NCBI RefSeq assembly: GCF_001189845.1
Contig: NZ_LFLZ01000039.1
Span: 1 to 64,000, forward strand
DNA length: 64,000 bases
Direction of reading: 5' to 3'
Source of the DNA: Bradyrhizobium tropiciagri
GTDB taxonomy: Bacteria > Pseudomonadota > Alphaproteobacteria > Rhizobiales > Xanthobacteraceae
Shown here: positions 45,136 to 53,932 of the stretch, piece by piece
Layout of the letters: each line of letters begins with the position of its first letter
Numbering within the stretch: position 1 is the first letter of the stretch
Translations under genes and position numbers: made by a program
The notes under the pieces: generated by a model
What the model was told of the DNA's origin: nothing
Database searches by the model: none
What the model saw: the letters and a program-made list of their open reading frames with translations, nothing else

Positions 45136-45903
45136 TTAGCTCTTCACCAGCACCGGGCCACTGCCGGCCGGCCGCTCGTTTTCGATCAGAATGCCGAGCC
45201 GCTTCGCGACCTCGGTGTACGCTTCGAGCAAGCCTCCCAGATCCCGGCGGAAACGGTCCTTGTCGAGCTTCTCGTTCGACTTGATGTCCCACAGCCGGCA
45301 GGAGTCCGGCGAGATCTCGTCGGCGACGATGATCCGCATCATCTCGTTCTCGAACAGCCGGCCGCACTCCATCTTGAAGTCGACGAGGCGGATGCCGATG
45401 CCGAGGAAAAGACCGGTCAGGAAGTCGTTGACCCGGATGGCCAGCGCCATGATGTCGTCGATTTCCTGGGGCGTCGCCCAGCCGAAGGCGGTGATGTGCT
45501 CTTCCGACACCATGGGGTCGTTGAGCTGGTCGTTCTTGTAATAGAACTCGATGATCGAGCGCGGCAGCTGGGTGCCCTCCTCGATCCCGAGCCGCTGCGA
45601 CAGCGAGCCGGCGGCGACGTTCCGCACCACCACCTCGAGCGGCACGATCTCGACCTCGCGAATCAGCTGCTCGCGCATGTTGAGACGGCGGATGAAGTGG
45701 GTCGGCACCCCGATGTCGTTGAGGTGCTGAAACAGGTACTCCGAAATCCGGTTGTTGAGGACGCCCTTGCCCTCGATCACCTGGTGTTTCTTGGCATTGA
45801 ACGCGGTCGCGTCGTCCTTGAAGTGCTGGATCAGGGTTCCCGGCTCGGGGCCTTCGTAAAGCACCTTGGCCTTGCCTTCATAAATGCGGCGTCGACGGCT
45901 CAT
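45136..45903 (-). CDS. purC: Phosphoribosylaminoimidazole-succinocarboxamide synthase
   Basis: A 255-residue SAICAR synthetase joining CAIR with aspartate. Blocks are RRIYEGKAKVLYEGPEPGTL, KDDATAFN, VEIVPLEVVVRNVAAGSL, the catalytic IRLVDFKMECGR and the metal region IIVADEISPDSCRLWD. The ATG at 45903 (MSRRRRIYEG) is the usual start; the longer frame upstream has no support. First gene of the purC-purS-hyp-purQ unit. Confidence 0.95.
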   Translation of the reverse strand: MSRRRRIYEGKAKVLYEGPEPGTLIQHFKDDATAFNAKKHQVIEGKGVLNNRISEYLFQHLNDIGVPTHFIRRLNMREQLIREVEIVPLEVVVRNVAAGSLSQRLGIEEGTQLPRSIIEFYYKNDQLNDPMVSEEHITAFGWATPQEIDDIMALAIRVNDFLTGLFLGIGIRLVDFKMECGRLFENEMMRIIVADEISPDSCRLWDIKSNEKLDKDRFRRDLGGLLEAYTEVAKRLGILIENERPAGSGPVLVKS

Positions 45904-46251
45904 TGGGATGTACCGTGTTTTGTTGAAATCCATGAATTTGGGTGCTCCGGATGACTTGGGGTTACGACCCACGACGGAGCTGCCGCGGAGGCCTGGAACC
46001 TGAGCTATCCAACTGGAAACAGAACAAGAACCACACCTGTTGGCAACCTATCTGATTGGCCCATCCAGCACAATCGATAGTGCCCCCTTGCGGGCACTTA
46101 TACCGCCCTATCGAAAAGGGCCGATTCCGCCTGTTTTGCCTGCGGCTTAACGGCTCGTTGTCTTGCCGATTCCTCCCATCTATCTAGGCAGGCATCAGGG
46201 CTGCCGCAACGAGCTGCGGCCCGCATTCAGCAGGGGATTGGAACTTCGGCT
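45904..46251. other. Intergenic region, purC upstream, no gene seen
   Basis: This 348-base gap separates divergent purC (minus) and the zeta-subunit gene (plus) and should carry both promoters. It contains a perfect hairpin at 46079-46098 (arms AGTGCCC and GGGCACT, 6-base loop) and a second short stem GCCGCA/TGCGGC near 46202-46219. No riboswitch fold or conserved ORF was recognised. Confidence 0.5.
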
Positions 46252-46575
46252 ATGAACGAATTCGACAAGCGCGAGGAAGGTTTCGAGAAGAAGTTCGCCC
46301 TCGACGAGGAGCTGAAGTTCAAGGCGGAAGCGCGCAGGAACAAGTTGCTTGGCTTGTGGGCCGCCGAGAAGCTCGGCATCACGGGCGACGCTGCCAACGC
46401 CTATGCCAAGGAAGTGGTGGCCGCCGACTTCGAGGAAGCCGGCGACAATGACGTCCTGCACAAGGTGCTGAAGGACCTCACCGCCAAGGGCCGGTCCGCC
46501 ACCGAGCGCGACATCCGCGCCAAGATGGATGAGCTGCTGGCCGTTGCCGTGACCCAGGTGAAAGCAGGAACCTGA
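46252..46575 (+). CDS. DUF1476 protein, F1Fo-ATPase inhibitor zeta subunit type
   Basis: A 107-residue helical protein beginning MNEFDKREEGFEKKFALDEEL, with KAEARRNKLLGLWAAEKLG and KDLTAKGRSATERDIRAKMDEL. This is the alphaproteobacterial DUF1476/zeta family, whose Paracoccus member inhibits ATP hydrolysis by F1 through its N-terminal segment. In other alphaproteobacteria the inhibitory activity varies, so function here is by family only. Divergent from purC. Confidence 0.93.
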   Translation: MNEFDKREEGFEKKFALDEELKFKAEARRNKLLGLWAAEKLGITGDAANAYAKEVVAADFEEAGDNDVLHKVLKDLTAKGRSATERDIRAKMDELLAVAVTQVKAGT

Positions 46576-46620
46576 AGGCACGAACCTCGCTCACGCCCCG
46601 CAACGCTCCAGTACGACCTT

Positions 46621-47565
46621 CTACGCGCGCCGGACATTGTTCCGGCGCGACGTGTTTGTACCCCTCGCCCTGGTGAACTCAGCACGGATGATGTGGAGCA
46701 TACGGCGCGACGCAGCGCTGAGGAAGCCGCCGTGCCGCGTCACCGCGACGACCTCGTGGCTTGCGGTGAGATTGCCGACGCGAATGGTCGCGATCGCCCC
46801 GGCGCGCAGCTCCTCCGCCGCATTGCTGTGCGATAGCAGCGCGATCCCGAGCCCTGCCTCGACCAGCCGCTTCTGCGCGGTCAGGCTGTCGACCGGCGTC
46901 CAGGCGATCTCGCCGAGCCCGTGGGTCAGGAACAGGGCGAACACATGGGAGGCGGTGATCTCGCGCCGTCCCGGCACTTCGGGAAACGCGATCCAGCGCT
47001 CGTCCCTGAGGTCGGCGAGCTTGCCGACCCGGCGTCCGGCCAGCGGATGATCCGGCGCGCAGACCACCCCGAGCGGCTCGGCGCACAGCACCTCGCAATC
47101 GAGCTCGCCCGAGCGGTCGCGATCGTAGCGCAACCCGATCGTCGCCTCGCCGCGCCGGATCAAATCGCTGACCTCCGCGCTGGTCGCGGTGCGCAGCGTC
47201 AGCGTGACATCGGGATGCTGGCGGGCGAAACGCTTCAGCACCTTCGAGAGCCGCTCGCCCGCCAGCGTGCCGGTCACCGCCAGCGCCACCGGACCGGAAT
47301 TGTCGCGCAGCAGCGCGCGCACCGCGTTCTCGGCATCCTGCGCTGCCGCTACCGCGCGTTCGGCATAGGGCACCATCACCCGTCCGGCATCGCTGAGCCG
47401 CGTCTTGCCTCCAATGCGCTCGAACAAGGGCACGCCAAGCTCCTGCTCGAGCAGCGCGATGCGCCTTGAGATCGCCGGCTGCGAGCGATGCAGCGCCTTG
47501 GCGGCATTGGAGATCCCGCCGCGGCGATGCACCACCAGGAACGTGTTGAGCGCGTCGCTGTCCAT
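46621..47565 (-). CDS. LysR family transcriptional regulator
   Basis: A 314-residue regulator with N-terminal winged helix (LNTFLVVHRRGGISNAAKALHRSQPAISRRIALLE, residues 5-40) and a LysR substrate domain. The ATG at 47565 has AAGGCGAG upstream; the longer open frame adds an unlikely N-terminus. It is divergent from the PEP-mutase-like gene 111 bases away, its probable target. Confidence 0.93.
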   Translation of the reverse strand: MDSDALNTFLVVHRRGGISNAAKALHRSQPAISRRIALLEQELGVPLFERIGGKTRLSDAGRVMVPYAERAVAAAQDAENAVRALLRDNSGPVALAVTGTLAGERLSKVLKRFARQHPDVTLTLRTATSAEVSDLIRRGEATIGLRYDRDRSGELDCEVLCAEPLGVVCAPDHPLAGRRVGKLADLRDERWIAFPEVPGRREITASHVFALFLTHGLGEIAWTPVDSLTAQKRLVEAGLGIALLSHSNAAEELRAGAIATIRVGNLTASHEVVAVTRHGGFLSAASRRMLHIIRAEFTRARGTNTSRRNNVRRA

Positions 47566-47676
47566 TCTCGCCTTATGCAAAAAGCTGATGATATCGAGAG
47601 AAATAACAAATTTGTCTGATGACCGAAACCGCCCTATCGCTGCTGCCAGTCGCTTTTCCAACCGTCAGGAGTTCAC

Positions 47677-48504
47677 ATGCGCACCCAGGCAGACAAGGCA
47701 GCACGGTTTCGCGAGCTGCATCAGCGGCCCGGCGCCTTCATCATTCCAAATCCGTGGGACGCCGGTACGGCGAAGCTGCTCGCGGCGATGGGCTTCGAGG
47801 CGCTCGCGACCACCAGCCTCGGGGTCGCCAACACGCTCGGCCAGGCCGTAATCTCCCTCGATGCCCTCATCGAGAACTGCCGGGTGATATCGGAGGCCAT
47901 CGACCTGCCCGTCAACGCCGACCTTGAGAATTGCGGCGCCGATGATCCGAAGACCGCGGCAAAGGCGATCGCGCGCGCGGCCGAAGCCGGCGTCGTCGGC
48001 GGCTCGATTGAGGATTCGACCGGCGACCGCGAGCATCCAATCTACGACTTCTCGCTCGCAGTCGAGCGGGTGCAGGCCGCGGTCGAGGCCGCCCGCGCGC
48101 TGCCCTTCCCATTCACGCTGACAGCGCGCGCGGAGAACTTCCTCTGGGGACGCAAGGACCTCGACGATACCATCAAGCGGCTGCAGGCGTTCGAGGCCGC
48201 CGGCGCCGACGTGCTGTATTCACCGGGTCTGTACGACATCGGCACCATCAAGACCGTGGTCTCGGCCGTGAAGCGGCCGTTCAATCTCGTGATGGGTTTC
48301 GCCGATCCAACCTTGACGGTCGAGCAGCTGTCGGCCGCCGGCGTCAAGCGCATCAGCGTCGGTGGCGCGATGGAACGCCACGCGCTGGCTGCGTTCCTAC
48401 GGTGCGCCCGCGAAATGAAGGATAGCGGCGCGTTCACCTTCGTCCGCGACATGGCGCCGGTGAAGGACCTTCGCGAGGCGTTCGCGGCCGCCAAGAGCAA
48501 ATAG
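47677..48504 (+). CDS. Isocitrate lyase/phosphoenolpyruvate mutase family protein
   Basis: A 275-residue TIM-barrel enzyme: FIIPNPWDAGTAKLLAAMGF at the start, Mg site NADLENCGADDP and GSIEDSTGD, TARAENFLWG and RPFNLVMGFADP. The KKCGH-type loop of true isocitrate lyase and the phosphonate-pathway signatures are not evident, so it is probably an oxaloacetate hydrolase or 2-methylisocitrate-lyase-like C-C lyase. It faces the LysR gene. Confidence 0.9.
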   Translation: MRTQADKAARFRELHQRPGAFIIPNPWDAGTAKLLAAMGFEALATTSLGVANTLGQAVISLDALIENCRVISEAIDLPVNADLENCGADDPKTAAKAIARAAEAGVVGGSIEDSTGDREHPIYDFSLAVERVQAAVEAARALPFPFTLTARAENFLWGRKDLDDTIKRLQAFEAAGADVLYSPGLYDIGTIKTVVSAVKRPFNLVMGFADPTLTVEQLSAAGVKRISVGGAMERHALAAFLRCAREMKDSGAFTFVRDMAPVKDLREAFAAAKSK

Positions 48505-48517
48505 AGGGTAGCGAGGA

Positions 48518-48553
48518 GCGAATGGAAAACCCGGTTCGCTACTCGCCATTCGC
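48518..48553. terminator. Weak inverted repeat between convergent genes
   Basis: The arms GCGAATGG and CCATTCGC are perfect over 8 bp but 20 bases apart. It lies in the 51-base gap between the PEP-mutase-like gene and cynS and may aid termination in both directions. Confidence 0.35.
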
Positions 48554-48555
48554 CT

Positions 48556-49044
48556 TCACCCTTCCTTGAAGCCGTATTCCGGCACGTTGCCGCTGGCGCC
48601 GTAATACTTATACGGCAGGAATTTGCCGCTCATGGTGATCTTGACGCGATCGCCCTTCGGATTGGCGACGCGTTCCATCGCCATGTCGAAGTCGATCGCC
48701 GACATGATGCCGTCGCCGAACTCCTCCTCGATCAGCGCCTTCCACGCCGGGCCGTTGACCATCACCATCTCGTAGAAGCGGTAGATCAGGGGATCGGTCG
48801 GCGGCATCGGCGTGCCGGTGCCGCGCATCGGCACCTCGTTGAGCATCGCGGTTTCGGCCTTCGTCAGCCCGAACAATTCGCCGGCATTGGCCGCCTGCGG
48901 TTTTGTCAATTTCATCTGGCCGAGGATCGCACCCACGATCAGGACCTCGGAATAGCCGCCGATCTTTTCGCAGATATGCTTCCAGCTCCAGCCCTTCTCG
49001 CGCTTGATGTCGAGCAGCTTTTCGGTGAGGTCTTCGCGTTTCAT
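48556..49044 (-). CDS. cynS: Cyanate hydratase (cyanase)
   Basis: A 162-residue enzyme converting cyanate and bicarbonate to ammonia and CO2. The N-terminal helical domain has WSWKHICEKIGGYSEVLIVG; the C-terminal catalytic domain has YRFYEMVMVNGPAWKALIEEEFGDGIMSAIDF, holding the catalytic Arg, Glu and Ser, and ends GKFLPYKYYG. It is last in a minus-strand run after a rhodanese gene. Confidence 0.96.
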   Translation of the reverse strand: MKREDLTEKLLDIKREKGWSWKHICEKIGGYSEVLIVGAILGQMKLTKPQAANAGELFGLTKAETAMLNEVPMRGTGTPMPPTDPLIYRFYEMVMVNGPAWKALIEEEFGDGIMSAIDFDMAMERVANPKGDRVKITMSGKFLPYKYYGASGNVPEYGFKEG

Positions 49045-49143
49045 GAGGCTTCCTCCTTAGGCGTTGGCACGCAGTACCGACGCCGGCATTGATCAGCGTC
49101 CGGCCGCATTTTATGCCGCCGGACGCCAACAAACATGCAGTTT

Positions 49144-50022
49144 CTATGCCGCTTTGCCCGTTACGACGGCAGCAGTCGGCAAGCCTTCGTCGATCGGCAG
49201 CGCCGGATCGCGCGACCATTCGTTCCAGGAGCCGAAATACATCCGCACGTCCTTCACGCCGGCGTTCTTCAGCGCCAGGAAGGTGTTCGAGGCGCGCGCC
49301 CCCTTGAAGCAGTAGAGATAGACCGGCGTGGTCTGCGAGATGCCGACGGTGGCGCATTCGGCGAGGATCTCGTCCTTCGACTTGAAGCGCGGGCCTTCGC
49401 CGGTCGGCTTCATCATCCGGTACCATTCGAGCCACACGGCGCCGGGGATGCGGCCCTTGCGCGGGCAGAAATCCTTGCCGTAGGGCGACGAGCTCTCGCC
49501 GATCCACTCGTCGACGTCGCGCACGTCGAGGATAGCAACGCCCGGCTTGCCGACCGCCGCCAGCATCGCCTTGGCGTCGATCATGATCTCGCCGGCCTCC
49601 GGCACGATGGCAAATCCGGCCTTCGCCGGCACCGCGACATCGGTGGTGACCGGCAGGTCCGCCGCCTTCCAGGCATCGAAGCCGCCATGCAGCACCTTGA
49701 TCTTGGGATAGCCCAGCATCGCCAGCAGGTAATAGCCGCGGCAGGACTGGCCGAAGCCGGAATTCATCGACTGCTCGTAGATCACGGCGGTCTCCTTGCC
49801 GGAGAGGCCGGCGGCGCCGAAGGCGTCGGCGAACTTGGTCTTCAGCGCGTGCATGCCTTCCGGCGTCGAGGTCGCGAGATAAGTGAAGACGTCATGCACA
49901 TTGACCGCGCCGGGCAGATGTCCCGCGGCATAGGCGTCCGGATTGCGCGTGTCGATGATGACACACGGCTCTTTCTTGACGAGCTCGGCAAGTTCGCCGG
50001 CGGTGATCAGAACGTCCGTCAT
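49144..50022 (-). CDS. Two-domain sulfurtransferase (rhodanese)
   Basis: A 292-residue protein with two rhodanese domains. The N-terminal one (VIIDTRNPDAYAAGHLPGAVN) is structural and lacks the active loop; the C-terminal one has AILDVRDVDEWIG, GRIPGAVWLEW and the catalytic cysteine in YLYCFKGARASNTF. The loop differs from the CRxGxR/T of classical thiosulfate and mercaptopyruvate enzymes, so the acceptor is open. The ATG at 50022 gives MTDVLITAGELAEL; the longer frame is an artefact. It lies between the acyl-CoA dehydrogenase-like gene and cynS. Confidence 0.9.
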   Translation of the reverse strand: MTDVLITAGELAELVKKEPCVIIDTRNPDAYAAGHLPGAVNVHDVFTYLATSTPEGMHALKTKFADAFGAAGLSGKETAVIYEQSMNSGFGQSCRGYYLLAMLGYPKIKVLHGGFDAWKAADLPVTTDVAVPAKAGFAIVPEAGEIMIDAKAMLAAVGKPGVAILDVRDVDEWIGESSSPYGKDFCPRKGRIPGAVWLEWYRMMKPTGEGPRFKSKDEILAECATVGISQTTPVYLYCFKGARASNTFLALKNAGVKDVRMYFGSWNEWSRDPALPIDEGLPTAAVVTGKAA

Positions 50023-50069
50023 GGCTCTCTCCTGTTGCGTGGTTGCTAGTCTTGGTGGTCCCGAATGCT

Positions 50070-51182
50070 TCAGCCGTCCGCCAGCATCTTGCGCAGTTGC
50101 TTGGTGGCGGGCGTAACGATGGCGACGAAATAGGCCTCGCGCAGCCTGCGCTGGGCGCGGTGGCTCATCAGGTAGCCGCGCGCGCCGCAATGAAGCATCG
50201 CCGCATGCGCGACCGCCACGCTGGCATCGCCGATGCGCAAGCGGAGCGCCACGACGCGGCGCCAGTAGCTGTCGTCGGCGTTGTAGGGATCGCTCGCCAG
50301 CACCATCGCCTCCTTCTCGAACTCGGCATAGAGCTCGCGGAATTGCAGCGGCTGCTGCGGCAGATAGCGATTGACGTGACCGAGCGGCGCATGGACCTCG
50401 TCCATGATGTTGATGCAGTCCCGCATCAAGCCGAGGCCGATGCCGGCCTGCAGCAGGATGAATCCGGCGCGGATCTTCTTGACGAAGGGGGCGGCCGGCT
50501 CGGCGAGGATCAATTCGTCCGGCACGAACACGTCGCGGAACTGGACGCCGTAGGTGCCGGTGCCGTCCATTGCCAGGAACGGCTTGCACGGCGTCAACGT
50601 GATCGCGGGATCGGAGCAATCGGCGAGGAACATCACTGTCCCGCCCTCCTCGTCCTCGCGCTCGAAGATCGTGCCGAAGTAATGGCCGGGCCCGAGGTTC
50701 GACACCCAAGGCAGCGCGCCGCGAACGATGTAGCCGCCGTCGACCTTGCGACCCCTCAGCTTCAGCCGCTCGATGCCGAAGAAGCTCTTCATCGGGTTGG
50801 AGAGCCCGGTGCCGCCCAGCACGCGCCCGCGGGAGAAGCAGTCGCCAAAGCGCGCGGCGAGCTTCAAGTTGGTGGAATTGGCGACGTACCAGACCAGCGT
50901 GTTCTGGCACCAGGCCATGAAGGCGGTGGCGCCGCAGACCTCGCCGATCGCGGCCATCGACTGGATGGCCCAGCGCAGGTCGGCGGGGCCCTCCTGCGGC
51001 ACGTGGCTGCTCCACGCGCCGACCTCGCCGAGCCGCCGCAGGAATTCGCCGGGATAGACCGAACCGGCGTCGATCGCGGATGCGAGCGGCGCCAGTTCCT
51101 GACGGGCGAGGCGCTCGACCTCTCCCGCGATGGTCGGTGCGGGATCTCGCGCTGCGACCCGCGATAAAGTCAGTGAAGTCAT
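50070..51182 (-). CDS. Acyl-CoA dehydrogenase family flavoprotein
   Basis: A 370-residue protein with acyl-CoA dehydrogenase organisation: N-terminal helical domain (VYPGEFLRRLGEVGAWSSHV), a middle beta domain (GLSNPMKSFFG and VRGALPWVSNLGPGHYFGTI) and a C-terminal helical bundle (AGFILLQAGIGLGLMRDCIN). It is more like the SfnB/DszC-type flavin monooxygenase branch than fatty-acid dehydrogenases, since the usual signature motifs are weak. Between OsmC and rhodanese genes, a sulfur-compound oxidation role is plausible but unproven. Start at ATG 51182. Confidence 0.82.
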   Translation of the reverse strand: MTSLTLSRVAARDPAPTIAGEVERLARQELAPLASAIDAGSVYPGEFLRRLGEVGAWSSHVPQEGPADLRWAIQSMAAIGEVCGATAFMAWCQNTLVWYVANSTNLKLAARFGDCFSRGRVLGGTGLSNPMKSFFGIERLKLRGRKVDGGYIVRGALPWVSNLGPGHYFGTIFEREDEEGGTVMFLADCSDPAITLTPCKPFLAMDGTGTYGVQFRDVFVPDELILAEPAAPFVKKIRAGFILLQAGIGLGLMRDCINIMDEVHAPLGHVNRYLPQQPLQFRELYAEFEKEAMVLASDPYNADDSYWRRVVALRLRIGDASVAVAHAAMLHCGARGYLMSHRAQRRLREAYFVAIVTPATKQLRKMLADG

Positions 51183-51217
51183 GGATGATCTCCGCACCTT
51201 GAATTGACGGACGACGC

Positions 51218-51760
51218 TTAAGCGCTGACCTCGAGGTTGACGGGACGGGTGAAGGTGTTGGCGACCGGCGACCACTTCTTCACATGCGCCACCAGCGCGT
51301 CGATCTCGCCCTGCGAAACGCCCTCGCATTCCATGTCGACCTTGACGCGGACATCGGTGAAGCCGACCGGCTTCTCGCTGACATCGCCGGTGCCCCACAC
51401 TGCTGTTATGTTCAGGTCGCCCTCGAGCTCGAGCTCGAGCTTGTTGACGATCCAGCCGCGATGCACGGCGTTGGCGTGCAGGCCGACCGCAAGGCAGGAG
51501 CCGAGCGCGGCGAGCGAGGCTTCAGAGGGATTGGGCGCCGTGTCGTCGCCGAGCAGGCCCGGCGGCTCGTCGACGATATAGGGCGCGAGGTTGCGGATGT
51601 AGTTGGCGTGACGGAACTTGCCCTCGGCCACCGTCTTGCACTTCAAGGTCTTGATGACCTTCGGATTGGCCTTGCCGTTGGCAATGAGCTGCTCGAGCCC
51701 GCCTCTGTCGATCGGCGCGAGGCAGCCGGTCAGTGCGGTTTTCTGGGCGACAGCGGTCAT
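51218..51760 (-). CDS. OsmC family protein
   Basis: A 180-residue OsmC/YhfA-type protein, a family of thiol-dependent peroxidases or sulfur-handling proteins. It has a Cys in VIKTLKCKTVAEGKFRHAN and the conserved second Cys in ASLAALGSCLAVGLHANAV. First gene of the cynS operon. It faces a TetR gene across 255 bases containing a candidate operator. Confidence 0.9.
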   Translation of the reverse strand: MTAVAQKTALTGCLAPIDRGGLEQLIANGKANPKVIKTLKCKTVAEGKFRHANYIRNLAPYIVDEPPGLLGDDTAPNPSEASLAALGSCLAVGLHANAVHRGWIVNKLELELEGDLNITAVWGTGDVSEKPVGFTDVRVKVDMECEGVSQGEIDALVAHVKKWSPVANTFTRPVNLEVSA

Positions 51761-51797
51761 CAGTTTTCTCCCTGGGAGCGATGGAAATGGTCAGGAT

Positions 51798-51807
51798 ACC
51801 GAACGGT
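51798..51807. promoter_or_regulatory. Candidate operator in OsmC-TetR intergenic region
   Basis: The short palindrome ACCG-AA-CGGT, inside GATACCGAACGGTCTG, lies 37 bases upstream of the OsmC start. TACCGxxCGGT cores are known for several TetR-family regulators. The site is short, so it could occur by chance; position between the two divergent genes is the main support. Confidence 0.4.
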
Positions 51808-52015
51808 CTGTTTCCTGCACGAAGCGTGCCAGTCCCGCCGCAAACCAAAAGGCGAAATTCCGCAGACGCTTACGCGCGCCTGCCTGCGGATTGATCAGTG
51901 CCGTCTTGCTCAATCGCCAAGCAGATGCCGCGGGCTTACGATTATTTTCAGCGCAGGAGAGCGCGCATGAAGATGCGGCTTGATGATTTCGCCGCGCTCC
52001 GATTTACTGCCGCGC

Positions 52016-52678
52016 ATGGCCAAATCGCTTGCGAAGAAAAAACCTGCCGCGGCGTTCACCGCCGGCGACGATGAATCGGCGCGCGGGCGCCTGCTCAATG
52101 CGGCGACGCATCTGTTCTGCAAGAACGGCATCAACGCCACCGGCATCGATGCGATCATCGACGAGGCCGGCACCGCGAAGACCACGCTCTACAAATTGTT
52201 CGGCTCGAAGACCAACCTCGTGCACGCGGTGCTGGAGAGCGAAGGCCGGCAGTGGCGCGAATGGTTCATCGGCGCGATCGAGGCCGGCGGCGGCGATCCG
52301 CAGACCAAGCTGTCGCGGATCTTCCCTGCCCTGAAGAGCTGGTTCGCCGAGGAGCGCTTCTACGGCTGCCCCTTCATCAACGCGGTCGCCGAGCACGACA
52401 AGGACGCCAAGCAGTTCCGCAATATCGCGCTGAAGCACAAGAAGGTGGTGCTGGCGCATATCGAGAAGCTCGCCGCCGAGATGGGCGCGACCGAGCCGGC
52501 CGTGCTGGCGCACCAGCTCGCGCTGTTGATCGACGGTGCGATCGTCGCGGCCATGGTGTCGGGTGACCCAGCTGTCGCAGATACCGCGGGTCTCGCCGCC
52601 GGCAACCTGTTCGCTCCGGCCAAAGCGAAGAAAGCGAAGCGCGCGGGCAGCGCGGCGGAGCAGTTGGTCGCGGTCTAG
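52016..52678 (+). CDS. TetR/AcrR family transcriptional regulator
   Basis: A 220-residue regulator. The helix-turn-helix is TGIDAIIDEAGTAKTTLYKLFGSKTNLV (residues about 40-68), preceded by a Lys/Ala-rich head. The C-terminal domain includes FYGCPFINAVAEHD, a block seen in TetR_C_33-like proteins, and a Lys/Ala tail. It faces the OsmC-rhodanese-cynS operon and is its probable repressor. The 3' end overlaps the converging membrane protein gene by 4 bases. Confidence 0.9.
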   Translation: MAKSLAKKKPAAAFTAGDDESARGRLLNAATHLFCKNGINATGIDAIIDEAGTAKTTLYKLFGSKTNLVHAVLESEGRQWREWFIGAIEAGGGDPQTKLSRIFPALKSWFAEERFYGCPFINAVAEHDKDAKQFRNIALKHKKVVLAHIEKLAAEMGATEPAVLAHQLALLIDGAIVAAMVSGDPAVADTAGLAAGNLFAPAKAKKAKRAGSAAEQLVAV

Positions 52679-53709
52679 GCCGCCGACCGCTTCTCCACGG
52701 TCGCGATACCGCGCAGCAGCCGCCCGAGGAGGTCGGAGCCGGTGATGATGCGCTTCTGACCGCTCCACACCAGGATCAAATCGTGCTCGATCACGTCGTC
52801 GCCCGGCGTCTCAGGCACCACCTTCATCAGCCCGATCACATCGCCGAGCCGCGCCTTGGCGTCGCGCACGATGATCGGCCGGTGCCAATAGGCGGTCGGA
52901 TCGCTCTCGAGCTGGTTGAACAGCGCATCGCGCAGGAAGTGATGGGCGTCGAGCACGAACACCGGCTCGCCGGCGAGGTCGGTCACGATCACCCATTTCA
53001 TCCCCGATGCATCGATCCGGCGCAGGAACGGATCGTCGGGCACGCGGTCGAATTTCGGCAGCACGCAGCGCTGATTGGCGAGCGGCAGGCTCAGGATGCT
53101 GGCGGGATCGATCACCTCGCCCTCGTCGCAGACGGAGACGTCGTCGAGGTCGAGGAAGTTCTGCGCGCCGGTCGCCTCCAGGCGGCTGATGTCGCCGCCA
53201 TCGACGACGTGGCGGGCGATCATCTGCCTGATGTCCTGCTCACGCAGATAGGTGATGCCTTCCGAACCGAGCCACCAGTCGAGCACGACAGCGGTCGGCT
53301 TCGCCAACGGAAACAGCACGACGCGATAGAAATTCAGGAACGGCAGAAACCGCGCGGTCATCGCCAGCGCGTTGCGCGAGAAATAGGCCTGCGGGAATAT
53401 CTCGCCGAGCAGCGTGATGGCGAACGCCGAAAACACAAACGCGCCGACGCCGGCCAGCACCGAATCCGACAGCAGCGTCAGCAGCACGTTGGTGGTGACA
53501 TTGCCCCAGATGATGGTGGCCAGGACCTGGTTGGCGCTCCTGCGCAGCTCAAGCACCCGCACCGCATTGCGGTTGCCGCCATCCGCCTCGATCTGCAACC
53601 GCAGCAGGCTGAGGCTGAACACCGCAAGATTGAGGCCGGCGAACAGCGCCGACTGCAAAATGCAGGCGGCGATCCCGATCCAGGTCGCGATGATCCCAAG
53701 ATAGGCCAT
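52675..53709 (-). CDS. CNNM/DUF21 transmembrane protein
   Basis: A 344-residue protein with an N-terminal DUF21 module of four helices (LGIIATWIGIAACILQSALFAGLNLAVFSLS; NQVLATIIWGNVTTNVLLTLL; GAFVFSAFAITLLGEIFPQAYF) and a C-terminal cytoplasmic region that fits degenerate CBS repeats. Relatives (CorC/CNNM) take part in magnesium or divalent-metal efflux. The family GEIxPK motif appears here as GEIFPQA, so the conserved Lys is replaced. It converges on the TetR gene. Confidence 0.85.
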   Translation of the reverse strand: MAYLGIIATWIGIAACILQSALFAGLNLAVFSLSLLRLQIEADGGNRNAVRVLELRRSANQVLATIIWGNVTTNVLLTLLSDSVLAGVGAFVFSAFAITLLGEIFPQAYFSRNALAMTARFLPFLNFYRVVLFPLAKPTAVVLDWWLGSEGITYLREQDIRQMIARHVVDGGDISRLEATGAQNFLDLDDVSVCDEGEVIDPASILSLPLANQRCVLPKFDRVPDDPFLRRIDASGMKWVIVTDLAGEPVFVLDAHHFLRDALFNQLESDPTAYWHRPIIVRDAKARLGDVIGLMKVVPETPGDDVIEHDLILVWSGQKRIITGSDLLGRLLRGIATVEKRSAA

Positions 53710-53932
53710 GGATGTCTCGGCTCGCTGTTGCGATTTTCGGCGCCATCACAGTCGAACGAGGTGACAGCCGAATGACCGGACATTGTTGCGGCGGCGACCG
53801 CTGCGGCCGCATGACGCGGCGGCGCGGAGCGGATTTACGACCCGTCAATCACGTTGCGTGATCGGGGCCGGCCTTAGAGACCTGTTAGGGCCGGTCGGGT
53901 TTCCTGCCTGCTGAAAGTACGGGGCAAGAACA

